Source: Cristatella mucedo
Taxonomy: Eukaryota; Bryozoa; Phylactolaemata; Cristatellidae
NCBI GenBank assembly: GCA_009760855.2
Contig: WPIO01000001.1
Coordinates: 1,926,001 to 1,990,000, forward strand
Reading direction: 5' to 3'
Length of the DNA: 64,000 bases
Positions 11,406 to 22,699 of this stretch are shown piece by piece. Below the pieces are notes generated by a model. The model was given only the letters and a program-made list of their open reading frames with translations. It ran no database searches and was not told where the DNA came from. The first letter of the stretch is position 1, and the number at the start of each line of letters is the position of its first letter. Both the position numbers and the translations under genes were made by a program.

Positions 11406-12079
11406 CGGCATTGGACCCGGACCTTGCCAGACATAGAGCCAGCTCTAGGAATGCCTGCTGGATTGCTGCTGCCCTGCAACCTTATTCTGGTCTGAAAGTC
11501 TGTTGGCCGGAGTAGCGGCTGGCCTCTCACTAACTTTCCTTGCACTTGCTATGTAGAAGAGGTATCAGCAGCATTCCTCTATAGTGCACGTGTTCATTCA
11601 TTCAGATACTGTCTTTAATCGGATTCGAATCGTGCCAGTGACCCGAGGGCTGGCGATCCTTTGCCCGAAATACACCAAGCTAGTTGGTTGACCTGAAACC
11701 GAAGCATGTACAGGCAGGATGGAGAGCGATGCACAGTGAAGCACTGCATTTTCGCCGTGAGCGTCAGCCTAGTAATCCGGGTGCATCTTTGGCTCAGCTA
11801 AAAATGATTCGATTCACCCATTCGCTTGGCATAGGTGGCATTATCTCTCGTGCCTTGATGAATGCAATTTGCTAGCACGGCCTGCAAAGGTCGGTGTTAG
11901 GGTCCCATTAGTGTAGTCGAGTGGTACTAACTTAATTGTTGATCTCCTGCGCCTGCCTGCCAAGCTCGCGCTGTCAGCTGGTTGGCCAACACTTATCGAG
12001 GAGAATATATTCTGCGATCAGAGTTTATAAACAACATCCATGTTAAGAGCTTGACAGCTCCACAGGCTTGAGGGTAATT

Positions 12080-12265
12080 TCCTACAGGGATCAGGCCGAA
12101 ATGTGGCATGTGCAGTGTGAAGTTTCGGGATCGAGCCCTGAAGCAGGCGATCCTTCATTGCCGGCTGCAAGCGGAGTGATAGCCACGAAGCCTTTTATGC
12201 CGATGTATATATAAATGACCGATGTATATATAAATGACCCTGTTTAATCAGCTATAGCCTTTGCT
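12080..12265 (+). mobile_element. SINE family A with internal duplication
   Basis: Box B region GGGATCGAGCCCTGAAGCAG, GGCGATCCTTCATTGCCGG, CTGCAAGCGGAGTGATAGCC, and the tail ending GTTTAATCAGCTA. Inside the tail CGATGTATATATAAATGACC is duplicated in tandem. Confidence 0.7.
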
Positions 12266-12519
12266 TTACTTGTTGATTTGTTCATGAGGCTGCCAGTTTC
12301 ACAGCACAGAGTGATTGGCAGAAGCCAGCTTGCTGTGGGAGTTTCAAAATACAGTGCGACCGGAAGCTGTTTGCATTGGGACGAAATTCTTTAAACAAAA
12401 AAAGCGGGATTGATGTAGTAACCTCTGGGTTACGACTAGGCTTCACTGAGCAGTCTACGAATGTTTCTGTGAGGCCAAATCTGCCTAACGTAAATGGTCC
12501 TTCTGCTTTGTCACCCCAG

Positions 12520-12649
12520 CTCCAACGCTGTGCCTAGCACATTCTGCACTTTGCTTAGCTGTCGATGCATCGTTGCTCGGTGGACGTTTCTGGAAGGCAC
12601 GTGGCATGAGCTGATTCCTCAGACAGCAGCACTCAGCAGTCGTATGCAG
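12520..12649 (+). CDS. possible internal exon, unknown protein
   Basis: Between a pyrimidine-rich acceptor (CTGCTTTGTCACCCCAG) and a donor (TATGCAG/GTCAGT) lies a 130-nt block. It is open in one frame only; the other two have stops. It begins with one codon-completing base and ends in phase 0. The 43 residues include CTLLSCRCIVARWTFLEG and end LSSRMQ. No family is recognised. The neighbourhood is repeat-rich but this block does not match any repeat seen in the window. Confidence 0.35.
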
Positions 12650-13229
12650 GTCAGTCTGAAGTCTGAGCCAGCCAGTGGCCACGGATATAAGTAGCTATGG
12701 GTTAGAGTAGTGACCGTTCAACATGGCAATCGCTAGCAGCTTATGCTGCAGCTGGAGAGTGTCAACTGATAGTAACGATGGCATCTTTCGGGCTCAAGGT
12801 AATGGAATTGGCCGTCTAACACCGAGGGCGATCTCCTGCTAAGCATTCAAACTGCAAACATGGGAGCTCTTCGGAAATGAGATGGCTGCTGGAGATGGCT
12901 GTGCTGTGCTTATGTAACTGAGTACTTTTGATGAGCAGGCGCGTGTAGAACTGTCTAGATAAGAATTGCTGACGTCCTATGTACCTGTGTGCCCCCAGTA
13001 ATACTGAGAATTATTGCACGCGGATGCACCAGCCGGACCTGCAACAGCTGTATTGTCCGTGCTGATTTAGTTAACTGCTGTTACACAAATAGCAGATCTT
13101 TGTAGCAGCTATGATTCTGGATTGGTGAGAATTCAGTTCATCTAATAATTTCCATTCTGAGACACTCTGGAAAAAGTTGTCCACCTAACGGATGCATGTG
13201 TAATGCCTGGAAGCTTCAACATGCAAACT

Positions 13230-13868
13230 ATCCTGTGCCTGGATGTACAGGGAGAAGGTACCAGACGCACGCCAAGCAGTATAAATGGTCCATTCATTCG
13301 TGACATCCCGTCTCGACTTCTGCAACTCACTGCTTACTGGCCTACCAGCATGTGCGATCAGGCGATTGCAGCTGGTGCAAAACTCCGAAGCTAGGCTTGT
13401 CTGTCGTGAACGTCGCAGTTGCCACATCACACCACTTCTCGCCGACCTGCACTGGCTACCAGTCAACGGATTGACAGACCTCAAATCCTTTGGAGACCGT
13501 GCATTTAGTTCTTATGCTCCCAAAGCCTGGAACTCCCTCCCGACCTGCATCACAACATCCCGTGACTTGACCACATTTAAAAGGAACATAAAAACACACC
13601 TATTTAGGACAGCATTTAGTGGGTCCCTGTGATTCGTCCTTCATGTGCTTATGCATGCTGACACTGTGCATGCTGCCACTAACCACATTTGCATGCTGAC
13701 CATATGCATGTCACCCCCTAACCATGTTATTCATTTTGTTTATCAAACATGATATTACTCACCATTCAATTGCATTTCCCGTTGCAGCAAATGTAAAGCG
13801 CCTAGAAAGAGATTGAGTTCTCTGAGGGCGCTTTGTCAATTACATTATTATCATTATTATTATTATAA
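13230..13868 (+). mobile_element. LINE family A, RT C-terminal region with 3' UTR and (ATT)n tail
   Basis: Residues such as [29 protein letters not shown] and [13 protein letters not shown], then [18 protein letters not shown] and [14 protein letters not shown], are the standard C-terminal blocks of L2/CR1-like LINE reverse transcriptases. Between DLHWLPV and FGDRAF about 60 residues normally present are missing, so the copy carries an internal deletion that happens to keep the frame. The 3' UTR and the hairpin AAAGCGCCTAGAAAGAGATT / TTCTCTGAGGGCGCTTT precede the (ATT)n end. It is 5'-truncated and non-autonomous. Confidence 0.85.
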
Positions 13869-13999
13869 GCAATAGTCCTTTCTGTTGAATCTCTAAAAAT
13901 CTGTTTTGACTTTACGAATAGCCATCCCCTTTCCGAGATACCGGCATGGTTGGTAGCAGGATTCAGATGTTTTACTCGCAATGGTTCATTACAAATCTA

Positions 14000-14095
14000 G
14001 GAGCAAATGTAAAGTGTCTAGAAAGAGATTAGGTTATCTGAGGGTGCTATACAAATGTATAATTATAATTATTCTTATTATGATAGTTATTATTA
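14000..14095 (+). mobile_element. LINE family A, 3' tail fragment
   Basis: GAGCAAATGTAAAGTGTCTA, GAAAGAGATTAGGTTATC, TGAGGGTGCTATACAAATGT, then an ATT-rich end. Confidence 0.7.
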
Positions 14096-14734
14096 TGTTT
14101 GACCCAGAGCTTCTGCACCATTTCCCCTATTTCGGACGATAGGTGATCTCTTGGGGCACGAGAATGGCGACTTTCGAAGGAGCGACTTACGGTTTTCAAA
14201 GCAAAAAAGAGAACATTGTGCTGAGGTGAGAGAATCGTTATGAGAGGGCTTGAGCACTATCCTCGCATAAGCACTGCACGGGCAACATCAGTTGGATGCC
14301 TTCGTTTTCCTACTTGCATTGCTCGTTCCACTTCCCGAAAGTGAGCTTGGTCTAGCTGCGAGTGCTTTGCTCGTCGGTGCACGTGTTTGTTGCTGTGTAA
14401 CCCTTGACTTCGGAAGCTGAGGCGATGCCTGCCTAGCTAGGCTAGCCACAGCCTCCCCCAGCAGCAGCAGCAACAACAGCTCCTCTTATTATTTTTCGCG
14501 TTTTTCTACTTCGGTTCGTCTTGAGCATTGCTGTTTCTAACTGGTACCGATTACACACAGACATAATAGAGTGACCCGTGTAGTGCAGATGTGTAAGAGG
14601 AATACACCAGTAGCCTTTGGACAGGTGGCCTGGGCACCTGGCTAGTGCGGATGAGCTGAAAGTTTGTTGGGAACGGCTGGACTGAAAGTGAAGGTTACAG
14701 GAGCCTTTCCAACAGCCTTAGGCCCACTGACCAT

Positions 14735-14845
14735 GTTTTACATGTTGACACTGTGCGCCTCACCTCTAACTATGTCATGTTTGATGACATTGTGCATCCA
14801 ATAATCATTTGATCATGCTTTCTTTACAGCATATGTAAAGTGCTC

Positions 14846-14876
<31 letters not shown>

Positions 14877-14920
14877 TTTAGTTCTCCGGGGAGCTATACA
14901 AATTTATTATTATTATTAGG
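14735..14920 (+). mobile_element. LINE family A, 3' tail with (GA)n expansion in the hairpin
   Basis: The fragment runs from the 3' UTR (GACACTGTGCGCCTCACC) through CATATGTAAAGTGCTCAG to TTTAGTTCTCCGGGGAGC and (ATT)n. The AGAAAGAGA of the hairpin arm has grown to a run of about 12 GA units, so a microsatellite appears to have started from the LINE tail. Confidence 0.7.
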
Positions 14921-15719
14921 CAGTGTCCTACTCTGGCTCTCGGGAAATGTCAAGAAAATACTTTAAAAATTTGTCCGGCAATCGAATATGTGTTTAGGGT
15001 ACTTTTCGAAAGTCAGATGTGTTGGAACTGAGATCTGAAGTTCTGACGACTTCCGCATGAAAGAAAAAAGGGCTATGCAAACCACGTCTAACCCGGATGT
15101 AAACAGGAAGCTACAAATCTTCGAATAAATTTTTTTATCGACCTCTGCATCAAATGCGACTTGTATCCAAACTTGTCGAACCTTGGTAGATCGAGATACC
15201 TGCTTGAAGCTTGTTGAGTTGCATTATTGTGACTTTTTTACAGCCTTATTTCCAGGGTCGGTTGGTGCCTTGTAAATTCCATAAGTCGGCTAATACTTCG
15301 CATATCAGAATGAAATTTCGTCATCAAACGTCCTGGACCTAAATGTTCTGTAATCGTGGGCATACAGAGCAAAATGTATCTAGCTGAGATCAGAAATATT
15401 TCTTGCCTCATTTTGAAGCAAGCAGAGCTGAACGTGCATTTCAAATTTCACACTTTCACACCTTAGATACGTGACATATTAGCTGAGTTATGGAATTTAC
15501 AAGGTACCACCCTCTTGTCTGCTTCAAGTGGTTTAGGTGTGACTCTAACCAATTTCAAATCGTGAGGAGATGGTATCTTTAGTTCGTATACTCCACAGCA
15601 TGGAACCTACTTCCGACAAATGTCATGAAATTCCTGACCTTAAGTTTGAAAAAAGCCAAACACACCAGTTCCTCATTGCGTTTGCTCGATCCTCTGGATG
15701 CTTATGTGCTTCCAAAGGA

Positions 15720-15973
15720 AATTATTTAATGAATTTACATATGTATTATGTATTTATTATTTAATTATAAATTATTATTATTTAATTAAATAATGCTTCG
15801 TGCTGATGCTGTGCAGTCTATCACTATAACCGTTTGACTTGCCTTTGTACTGGGTATTACATGCATAGTACCCTGTCTAGAAATATTGATGTACTCATGT
15901 CTAGAATCACTCTATTTAGATCCAAATAGATATATAATCGAGATTATAATTAGATATATTAGATGAATATAAT

Positions 15974-16006
<33 letters not shown>

Positions 16007-16085
16007 ACACTATTATAATCGAGTGATTATATATCTATTTAGGTTATGTAATCACTCTATAATATATTTGTTTACATTTATGTAG
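15720..16085. repeat. AT-rich block with (TA)n and dispersed inverted repeats
   Basis: TATTTATTATTTAATTATAA words, a (TA)n run at about 15978-16006, and short inverted copies of GAGTGATTATATATCTATTT around it. No gene signal. Confidence 0.7.
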
Positions 16086-16679
16086 ATTTAGATGTACCCA
16101 TGTCTGGAAATAGATGTAGTCCTCTTAAGGTGCTGTTCAAACGTCTTAGCATATCGTAGTTATGCTACAGAAACGAGAATGGGCCGTGCAATGATGACCT
16201 TCCTTGGAGCTTTGCTGTCCGCTTCCGCGTCCAGACTTTACCTTCTTTCGTCTTCTGGCCTTGGGCAACAGCCCCAAAAATGGTTTCCACCGGCATGCTG
16301 TCTTTTCTGCATAGGCAAAGGGCAGAAATTGAGTTCGATTAGAGTGCTAGATAAATGTTTCGTAGCTACAACTTTGATGATCATTAGCTGTTACCACTGC
16401 ATTATTTTCGTTCAGGGTGCCGCAGAGCTTAGGTGCTTTGGCCAAAAGAAAACCATCCATCCACTCTCTGTCTCGACCTGCATCTTTCTGTGTGAGATTG
16501 TGCTGCCTTTGCCCGACCGTGCTCCTAGCGTAGACGACGTGAGACGAGAAGTATAGAGCCCAAGGCGCTGAAAGTGGCCGGTGCAATTGAACTGGTGCAG
16601 TGGTTGCATTGCAGAGTCTCCCCCCCCCCGAAGTACAGCAGCTGCTATTTTTCTGACAGGTCGTATCGTCTGCTTACAG

Positions 16680-16797
16680 GCTTCGTGCTGCAGTCCTCGA
16701 AGCAGATGCAAAAGTCGCTCGAAGGCTTGGCCATCGTCTGCAAGGAAAGCGACGACGATCTTCCGCTCGCCGTTTCGAGCGCCTACGAAAGCCTGGG
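16680..16797 (+). CDS. probable internal exon, unknown protein
   Basis: A 118-nt block lies between an acceptor (TCGTCTGCTTACAG) and a donor (GCCTGGG/GTAAGC). It starts with the last two bases of a codon and ends with two bases of the next. The 38 complete codons read FVLQSSKQMQKSLEG, then LAIVCKESDDDLPLAVSS and AYESL. The mix of charged helix-like residues and GC-rich third positions (GCC ATC GTC TGC AAG) looks coding. No family is recognised. An alternative acceptor exists at TTTTTCTGACAG (16659). Confidence 0.45.
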
Positions 16798-18189
16798 GTA
16801 AGCACAGCTACCCGGCTACCTGGGCGGATAATCTGGGTGATGGTTTGGCAAAAGCTGCTTGCAGCTTGTGGCTATCCTCCTGAGAGCAGGCAGGCTGATG
16901 GTGCAGCACTTTTTCAAGAACCATCTGCCTGCCAAAAAAGTCGACAGGTGAGCCCCATGCCGAGAGGCAGTCTAACGCAGCCCTAAAGCTGACATCAAGA
17001 CGCTATCTAGAGGAGGCAGTCTAGCAGTGCTGCTATGCTGGCGATGGTGTGTGTGTGTGTGTGTGCCGAGCACTGGTCCACCACAAGGTCCCACTGATCT
17101 CTTTCTTTGGCCGTGACTTGCTGCCTGCTCTAGCCCCGGTGCCAGCCATTCTGGCCCGGGAACGTTATGGCTGCAGCTGTCCTTGCTTGCAGCAGGCTCA
17201 GGACGGCTGGAAAGGATGAGCCATAGTAGTCGGCAGCAAGAGCATAGTTATCGTTGCGTAAGAATTGTGGAACGCGAGTTCCACAGTCTAGGACCTGCAG
17301 AGCAAAAGCTTCTGTCGCCAACGGTCTTTAAGGGGAGGAATGGAGCAGCTAATTTATTGTCCATACAGGACCTGAGGGCGCGAGGAGGCTGAAACTGGTG
17401 CATCAGTTCAGCTAGATAGGGAGGAGCCAAGCCTTGGCAGGCCTTGTGGGTCAGCATAAGCACTTTGCTCTGTATCAGTTGATCAACCAGCAGCCATCCT
17501 AGCTCTTTTAGCAAAGGATACAGATAGTCAAACCTCTGGTATTTGTAAACTAGCAGCCATATTTATCGCCTGCTGCAGTGGCCTAGTGGCTTTTTTTTTG
17601 GTAGCCCAGCCAAAAGAGAATTACAATAATCTAGTAGTGACGGTACCAAAGAGCTAGTTTCATTCTTTGCAAACCACCTGGAAGACAGTTTCTAATCTTA
17701 GATAGGAATCGGGAGTGATGGCAAGCTGTGGAAGCAGTCATCCAAACGAAGCTATCAACATTTAGGCAGCTGACGAAGACGAACACCTTCCGAACAGTTC
17801 CGAGCACAAGGTGGTGTTCGAACAACAGCATCACCTGTTAGAAGAGCAAAGCCATCTAGTCCAGCCACATTCTTGCGGTGTCCTGTGATAAGCTGTTTCG
17901 TTGTATCGTCGTTTAGTTTGGGGAAATTTGCTGACATCTAAGATCGAATATCTGCAAGGCAAGCATTCAGTTTATCAGTCGTTGCTGCATATTCCGACGG
18001 TGTAAATGACAAATGCAACTGAACATTGTCAGCATAAAAGTGATATCATATTCCATGGGCCTGAATCACTTTTCTTAGAGGTTGAGTATACATGAATAAC
18101 AACAAAAGACCAAGGACGGACCCTTGCGGGACTCTACTGGTGACTGGTCGTGTGGATGAGGCCTGACCCCACACGATATGGATTGAACA

Positions 18190-18368
18190 CATCAGACAAG
18201 TGATAATAATGATAATACATATTATATAGCACCCTCAGAGAACCCAATCTCTTTCTTGGCACTTCAACTTTGCTGCAAAGGAAGCACGATCGAATGGCTA
18301 GTGGTAGCAAGTTCAAAAAACAACAAGAATAATATGGTTAGGGGTGAAATGCATTGGGTCAGTGTACA
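18190..18368 (-). mobile_element. LINE family A tail nested inside LINE family B
   Basis: The segment shows TAATAATGATAATACATATT, then CACCCTCAGAGAACCCAATC and the family A 3' UTR words. It interrupts the RT reading of LINE family B, which resumes at about 18370. Family A was therefore active after this family B copy had inserted. Confidence 0.75.
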
Positions 18369-18837
18369 AGTGCGATTTAAATCACTCCAGTGCCTCGTCT
18401 GCCTGACCGATCGTCGTTCTCAACCGTTCAAGCACAATATCGTGATCAATGGTGTCGAAGGCAGCTGATAGATCTAGCAGCTCTAGATCAGTGACATTCC
18501 GATGATCATTGCTGCATAGGAGGAGAGCAGTTTCAGTGGAGTGCTGCCGATTGAAACCCGATCAAAATTTTTCTGAAATGTCATTCTTTTTAAAGTGTGC
18601 TGCTAGCTGCTTAGCGACAATTTTTTTGAGAATCTTTGACAAAAAAGGAAGAAAGGAAACTGGGTGATAGTTCGAGAGAACCTCTGTATGTAATCCAGGC
18701 TTTTTAAGTATTGGTCGACGATGGCCGATTTCAAGGACTTGAGTACAACCCCTCTTTCCAGAGAAGCATTACAAATCTCGGTTATGGCTGCGCTAAGTTT
18801 GTCTGCAAGTGAAGACCACAGAGATGGTGGCATAAGG

Positions 18838-18995
18838 TCTTCAGGAAGTCTTTAGAATTCTTTAAAATTTAAAATTCTTTAAAATTCTTTAAAAGTCTTT
18901 AAGGAAGTCTTTGAAATTGACTAGATCTTATCTAGATATAAGCAATCTAGATATGAGATAGATATGAGCCAATCTAGATATGATCTTTAAGCTAG
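18838..18995. repeat. short tandem repeats in the decayed LINE
   Basis: AATTCTTTAAA and GGAAGTCTTT repeats are followed by repeated TCTAGATATGA words. They have no counterpart in LINE ORFs and look like local slippage after insertion. Confidence 0.6.
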
Positions 18996-20291
18996 ATATG
19001 ATCTGCATCAGACCCAGACTTCCTAAAACGGCTTTCAAGCCTGTGCTTAACTTTGCACATCCTTTAAAGTTGTTTGAAAATGAAAGGAATCTCCACGACT
19101 CTTTGCACGGACAGAATATACGGGAGCATGCTCGTCAAGAGCACTCCTAAGTGTCATGCTCACTGCATCAGTGAAGTTATCGAGGCTGTTGGTCGAGTCT
19201 GGGTGCAGATCAAAAAGACCTGCCTCACATACAGATTTCAAAATTTTGTCTTGGTCAATGCTTTTTAAGTTACATTACCGCAAAAACTCAACTTTACTCT
19301 GTACAGCAAAGCAGGAACAGTAAATGAGACCGAATAATGATCCGAGAGGGCCAGTGAGCACACAACAAGGTCAGTGGGGCAGACCTTAGTGATAACGAGA
19401 TCCAGCATATGGCCACCGACGTGAGTGGTGTGATTAACGTATTGGACCACACCCAAGTTCTCAAGACAGTCGAGAAATTAGTGGACCTGGCTGTTCTAGG
19501 GTTTTCAATGTGAATGTTGAAGTCACCTGCAATCAGTAAAGGCCTGTCACACACAGATATTTTAGTGAGGAACTCCGAAAACTCCTTTACGGACAAGTTT
19601 AGACAGCCATAAGGAAGTTGGTATATCAAACCGCTGAGAGGCACACTTCCTTTGATGAGGCCTGATTGCAACTGATTTAAACGATTGCCCATGGGAATAA
19701 CTGCACGTCTCACAGCCAAACGATTCACGAACAATAAAAGTGTCATCCAACAACCGTGTCAGATTGAATGGACCGAAAAAATGAGAACCCGGGCAGGGTG
19801 GTCTCAGATATTCAGCTATCGGAGCAGGGTGTCATTCATGTTTTGTTCAGCAGGAATGCATCTAGCTTCTCCTGGACAGCCCTATCGCAGAAAAGTAACC
19901 CCTGGTTTTTAGCAAGCGGACGTTTAGCAGGCAGAATTTAAGAGGCTGTCTAATAACCGTGCGACACCGATCAAGTTGCTGGCATTCTAGTCGGCATGTA
20001 GCCGGCCAGGCAGGCACTGCCCCTTTGAATGTAAATAGAACCTCAGTAATGTTCGCCGGTCGACTTTTCACAACATCCAGAGGCACTGCAAGTGAGCTAC
20101 TACCGAAAGGAGTGCTAATGAGTGACCGAAGGTTGCAGGGAGGCTCTTACCGACCTACCGAAGAATGCCAGCCGGTAGGTATTGACTGATTGCAAAATCA
20201 TGCTCTTCATGCCAAGGAGGTCGTAGCATATCCTTGGGATTTCGGTAGAGAGGCGGTAGAGGCAAAAGACATTATATAAGGAGAAAAAATA

Positions 20292-20470
20292 CTAACTGAT
20301 TTAAAAGCCTCTTTTCTATAGAGACAGAATAGCATTGACGATAGCCTTAATTGACCACTGCTTTCGGTGGGCAGTAAAAAATGGCCTACAGCAGGATTCG
20401 AACCCACGACCTCGAGACGGAGGTCATGAAAAGCAACCGCCTTACCTAGTGTGCCATCATGGCACACCGA
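20292..20470 (-). mobile_element. SINE family A, well preserved
   Basis: Minus strand: TGGCACACTAGGTAAGGCGG (box A region), TTGCTTTTCATGACCTCCG, box B GTGGGTTCGAATCCTGCTGT, then the family body, ending AGAGGCTTTTAAATCAGTTA. The order is identical to the copies at 33715 and 52500. Confidence 0.85.
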
Positions 20471-20501
20471 GAACACGAGTGCCCATCTAGATTCGCCAGG
20501 A

Positions 20502-20550
20502 GTCTAGTGATAATGTTGTCTAGTGATAATTTTGTCTAGTGATAATGTTG
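20502..20550. repeat. 16-bp tandem repeat, three units
   Basis: TCTAGTGATAATGTTG is repeated three times with one substitution (AATTTTG). Confidence 0.8.
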
Positions 20551-20655
20551 CCCTGGTTTGACCTAGGGGTAAGGTGCTTGCCTTGCTCGACCAACGTTGT
20601 TCGAGCATATGCAACTAGATAGAGATTAGGCACTCTTAGGGTCCTTTGTAAATTA

Positions 20656-20660
<5 letters not shown>
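20551..20660 (+). mobile_element. SINE family B, degenerate
   Basis: TTTGACCTAGGGGTAAGGTG (box A region), a weak box B (TTGTTCGAGCATATG), then CTAGATAGAGATTAGGCACT, CTTAGGGTCC and a TA-rich end. The A box and tail match family B; the middle is altered. Confidence 0.55.
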
Positions 20661-20698
<38 letters not shown>

Positions 20699-20716
20699 TA
20701 TATATATATATACTTG

Positions 20717-20756
<40 letters not shown>

Positions 20757-20765
20757 AATAAATTA
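20659..20765. repeat. (TA)n microsatellite, two runs
   Basis: Two (TA)n runs separated by TGCTATATATATATACTTGTTA. Confidence 0.95.
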
Positions 20766-20784
20766 ATAAGTATATATGTGTGTG

Positions 20785-22260
20785 AGTGGCTGATTCGTGA
20801 AGGATTCTTAACTAGCTACCGAGTTTTCTTTTAAACTTGGTAGTTGATTTGTGGATGCCGTTGGTAGGGGTGCACTGAGATGCTGGTGGCCCGTATTGCG
20901 CCTGCCAGGAGGAAGCTGTAGACCTCAGAGCTTTATTCCACGTCCTCCAACTTGCATCCCTTTGACATTTGAAAATGTTCCTGCTAGATGAGAACCTCTG
21001 CTGATCCGAGCATCCACAAACCGGGTGAAGTAGATGCTTCCGGTGCGATCTCAATTGAGGTAGCACGTTGTCTGAGGCCTGTGCACCACCTACCGATTTT
21101 GCTAGCTTACTTCCTTGGTTGATCTGACTATTACCACAGGCCTGCAGCTAAGAACATCACTGAGGTTACTTAACCTTGACCTAGCTTTGGGGTGGTGGCC
21201 GAAAGTAATTGGGTTTATAGCATCTTAAAGTCAATATCCCTATCCTAATAGATTAGCAAACCGACAGGAGATGCCTCTCTGTGTGCCTAATTTCCCTGTA
21301 TCAACTTTGTGGTGTGGTGCCACCAGTAGTATTACTGATGCAGTTTTCTTAATTTTATCAAGCCACGGTAAGAAATATAAGATTAGTACCATTTACTGGC
21401 TCACTGCTCACTGTATTCCTTGTAGCTGCTGTGATAACTATTGGTCGTCAATGGGAAGCCGTGGTAGTGAACAAAAGATGCTATTTTTGCAGCCTATTGC
21501 AGCACTTATTGCTCATTTGACCTCACAGCCGTGTCGTGGTACCAAGGGCAGATGCAGCTGCTGCAAGCTAGGATTCCTTGGCAACTCGGTACCGGTTAGT
21601 AGCAGTAGCTCATGCCGTTTTCCTAGGCTGTACACAAGATTCAAGACAAGTTCTCAAAGAGGGTCTCATGTAATGCTTTCTTCTTAGCTGCCCTCAAAGC
21701 CCTCTAAGGGGGCCACGGCAGCTAAGGTGGCCTCTAAGCACTTGAGCTTGTGCAGTTCAACGTGCATCTTCAGCAGAAACCACTTTTTGAGACTTTCATC
21801 CGAGAGGCCTCTATAAACACTCTGAAAGCCTGATCAACTGTCTCCCTCCTCCACCCGGTGCAGCTTGGTAGCCACTCTATTGGACTTGCGGTAGAGAGGG
21901 CGCAGAGGGGCCAAGCTCGACTGCAGGCCTGCGGTGCGTCACTGAGTGGTCGGTCTTCCCATTTGGAGAGCGGTTGCTAAAGCCTTCTATGGGCTTGATA
22001 CTCCATAAACGGCTGGTTGTATTTGCAAACGAAGCACCTGGCAGATACCTTGACTCTTGCCACATTTATCCCAAATTTAGTGCCCAGCTCTGGCGAACAC
22101 CAGTGGCCTTTTTCCGCTGCCGGCCAACGCACTGGTGATATTTCAAATCTGGAGCAGTCAACCCACGCATTCGCTCTCTCTTTCTCCCCCCTCTCTCTCC
22201 CTCTCACCCTCCCTCCCTTCTGTTTCTCTCTCCTCTCCTTTTTTCACGTGTGTTGGTCGC

Positions 22261-22320
<60 letters not shown>
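20785..22320. repeat. segmental duplication, copy 1
   Basis: From TGATTCGTGAAGGATTCTT to the pyrimidine tract before the (GT)n at 22263, this segment matches 23105-26215 in the same orientation. Shared landmarks are GATTTGTGGATGCCGTTGGT, CTTCTTAGCTGCCCTCAAAG, GCCTCTATAAACACTCTGAA and CTTTTTCCGCTGCCGGCCA. The proximal part is more diverged than the distal part (from about 21760), which is nearly identical. No conserved ORF spans both copies. Confidence 0.85.
22263..22320. repeat. (GT)n microsatellite
   Basis: About 28 GT units. The 185-codon and 99-codon ORFs across it are artefacts. Confidence 0.95.
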
Positions 22321-22699
22321 CACGTGAGTACTGGCTTGCACTCGTGTGCATTTTTGTACATAGGCGTCTCTGTCCGTTTCACCATCAATCACCAGGTACT
22401 AACGGTAGAAGGAAAGAACACTTTGTTAAGTTGACAGCTTGTTCGGATGTCAGGTTACCTAGATCCTGCTCTTGGCTGTCTGCCCGAGGTAGCCAGTGGT
22501 TGAGGAGTCTACTTACAGAGAGACTCAACAAGGCTACAGCTGTGGCTGTAGACCCGAGCACAGATCTGTGGTAAATCGTGTTTGCTAACATCGACTACAT
22601 TGCTTGTGCCAAACTCAAAGCCACGGCTCACTTGCTGCAGCTTGTCACCTGCTTGGGGGGGGGCTTATGCACACAGGCACGCATGCACATGCACATGCT

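Larger units (their letters stand above)
17190..20110 (-). mobile_element. LINE family B, nearly full-length but decayed (endonuclease to RT C-terminus)
   Basis: Minus strand, 5' to 3'. Near 19960 is CLLNVRLLKTRG, the usual start of an apurinic endonuclease domain (LNVRSLKNK). Near 19815 are remains of ETWMNDT. Near 19520 is LLIAGDFNIHIENP. Near 19430-19320 are HVGGHMLDLVITK and LSDHYSVSF, the endonuclease C-terminal blocks. Then come RT remains: a [13 protein letters not shown] region near 18440 (frame broken), YDITFMLTMF in place of the YADD region near 18040, MSANFPKLNDDTT near 17900, and SKVLMLTHKACQGLAPPYLA with KTVGDRSF...LWNS at 17470-17260. Many frameshifts and stops occur. The 3' end is cut near 17190. 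Clade assignment to L2/CR1 is by the order and wording of the motifs. Confidence 0.8.

Noticed and set aside
17248-19746. Host genes on the minus strand (several 60-150 codon ORFs)
   Set aside because: They are frame-broken pieces of one LINE: endonuclease blocks, then RT blocks, in order.
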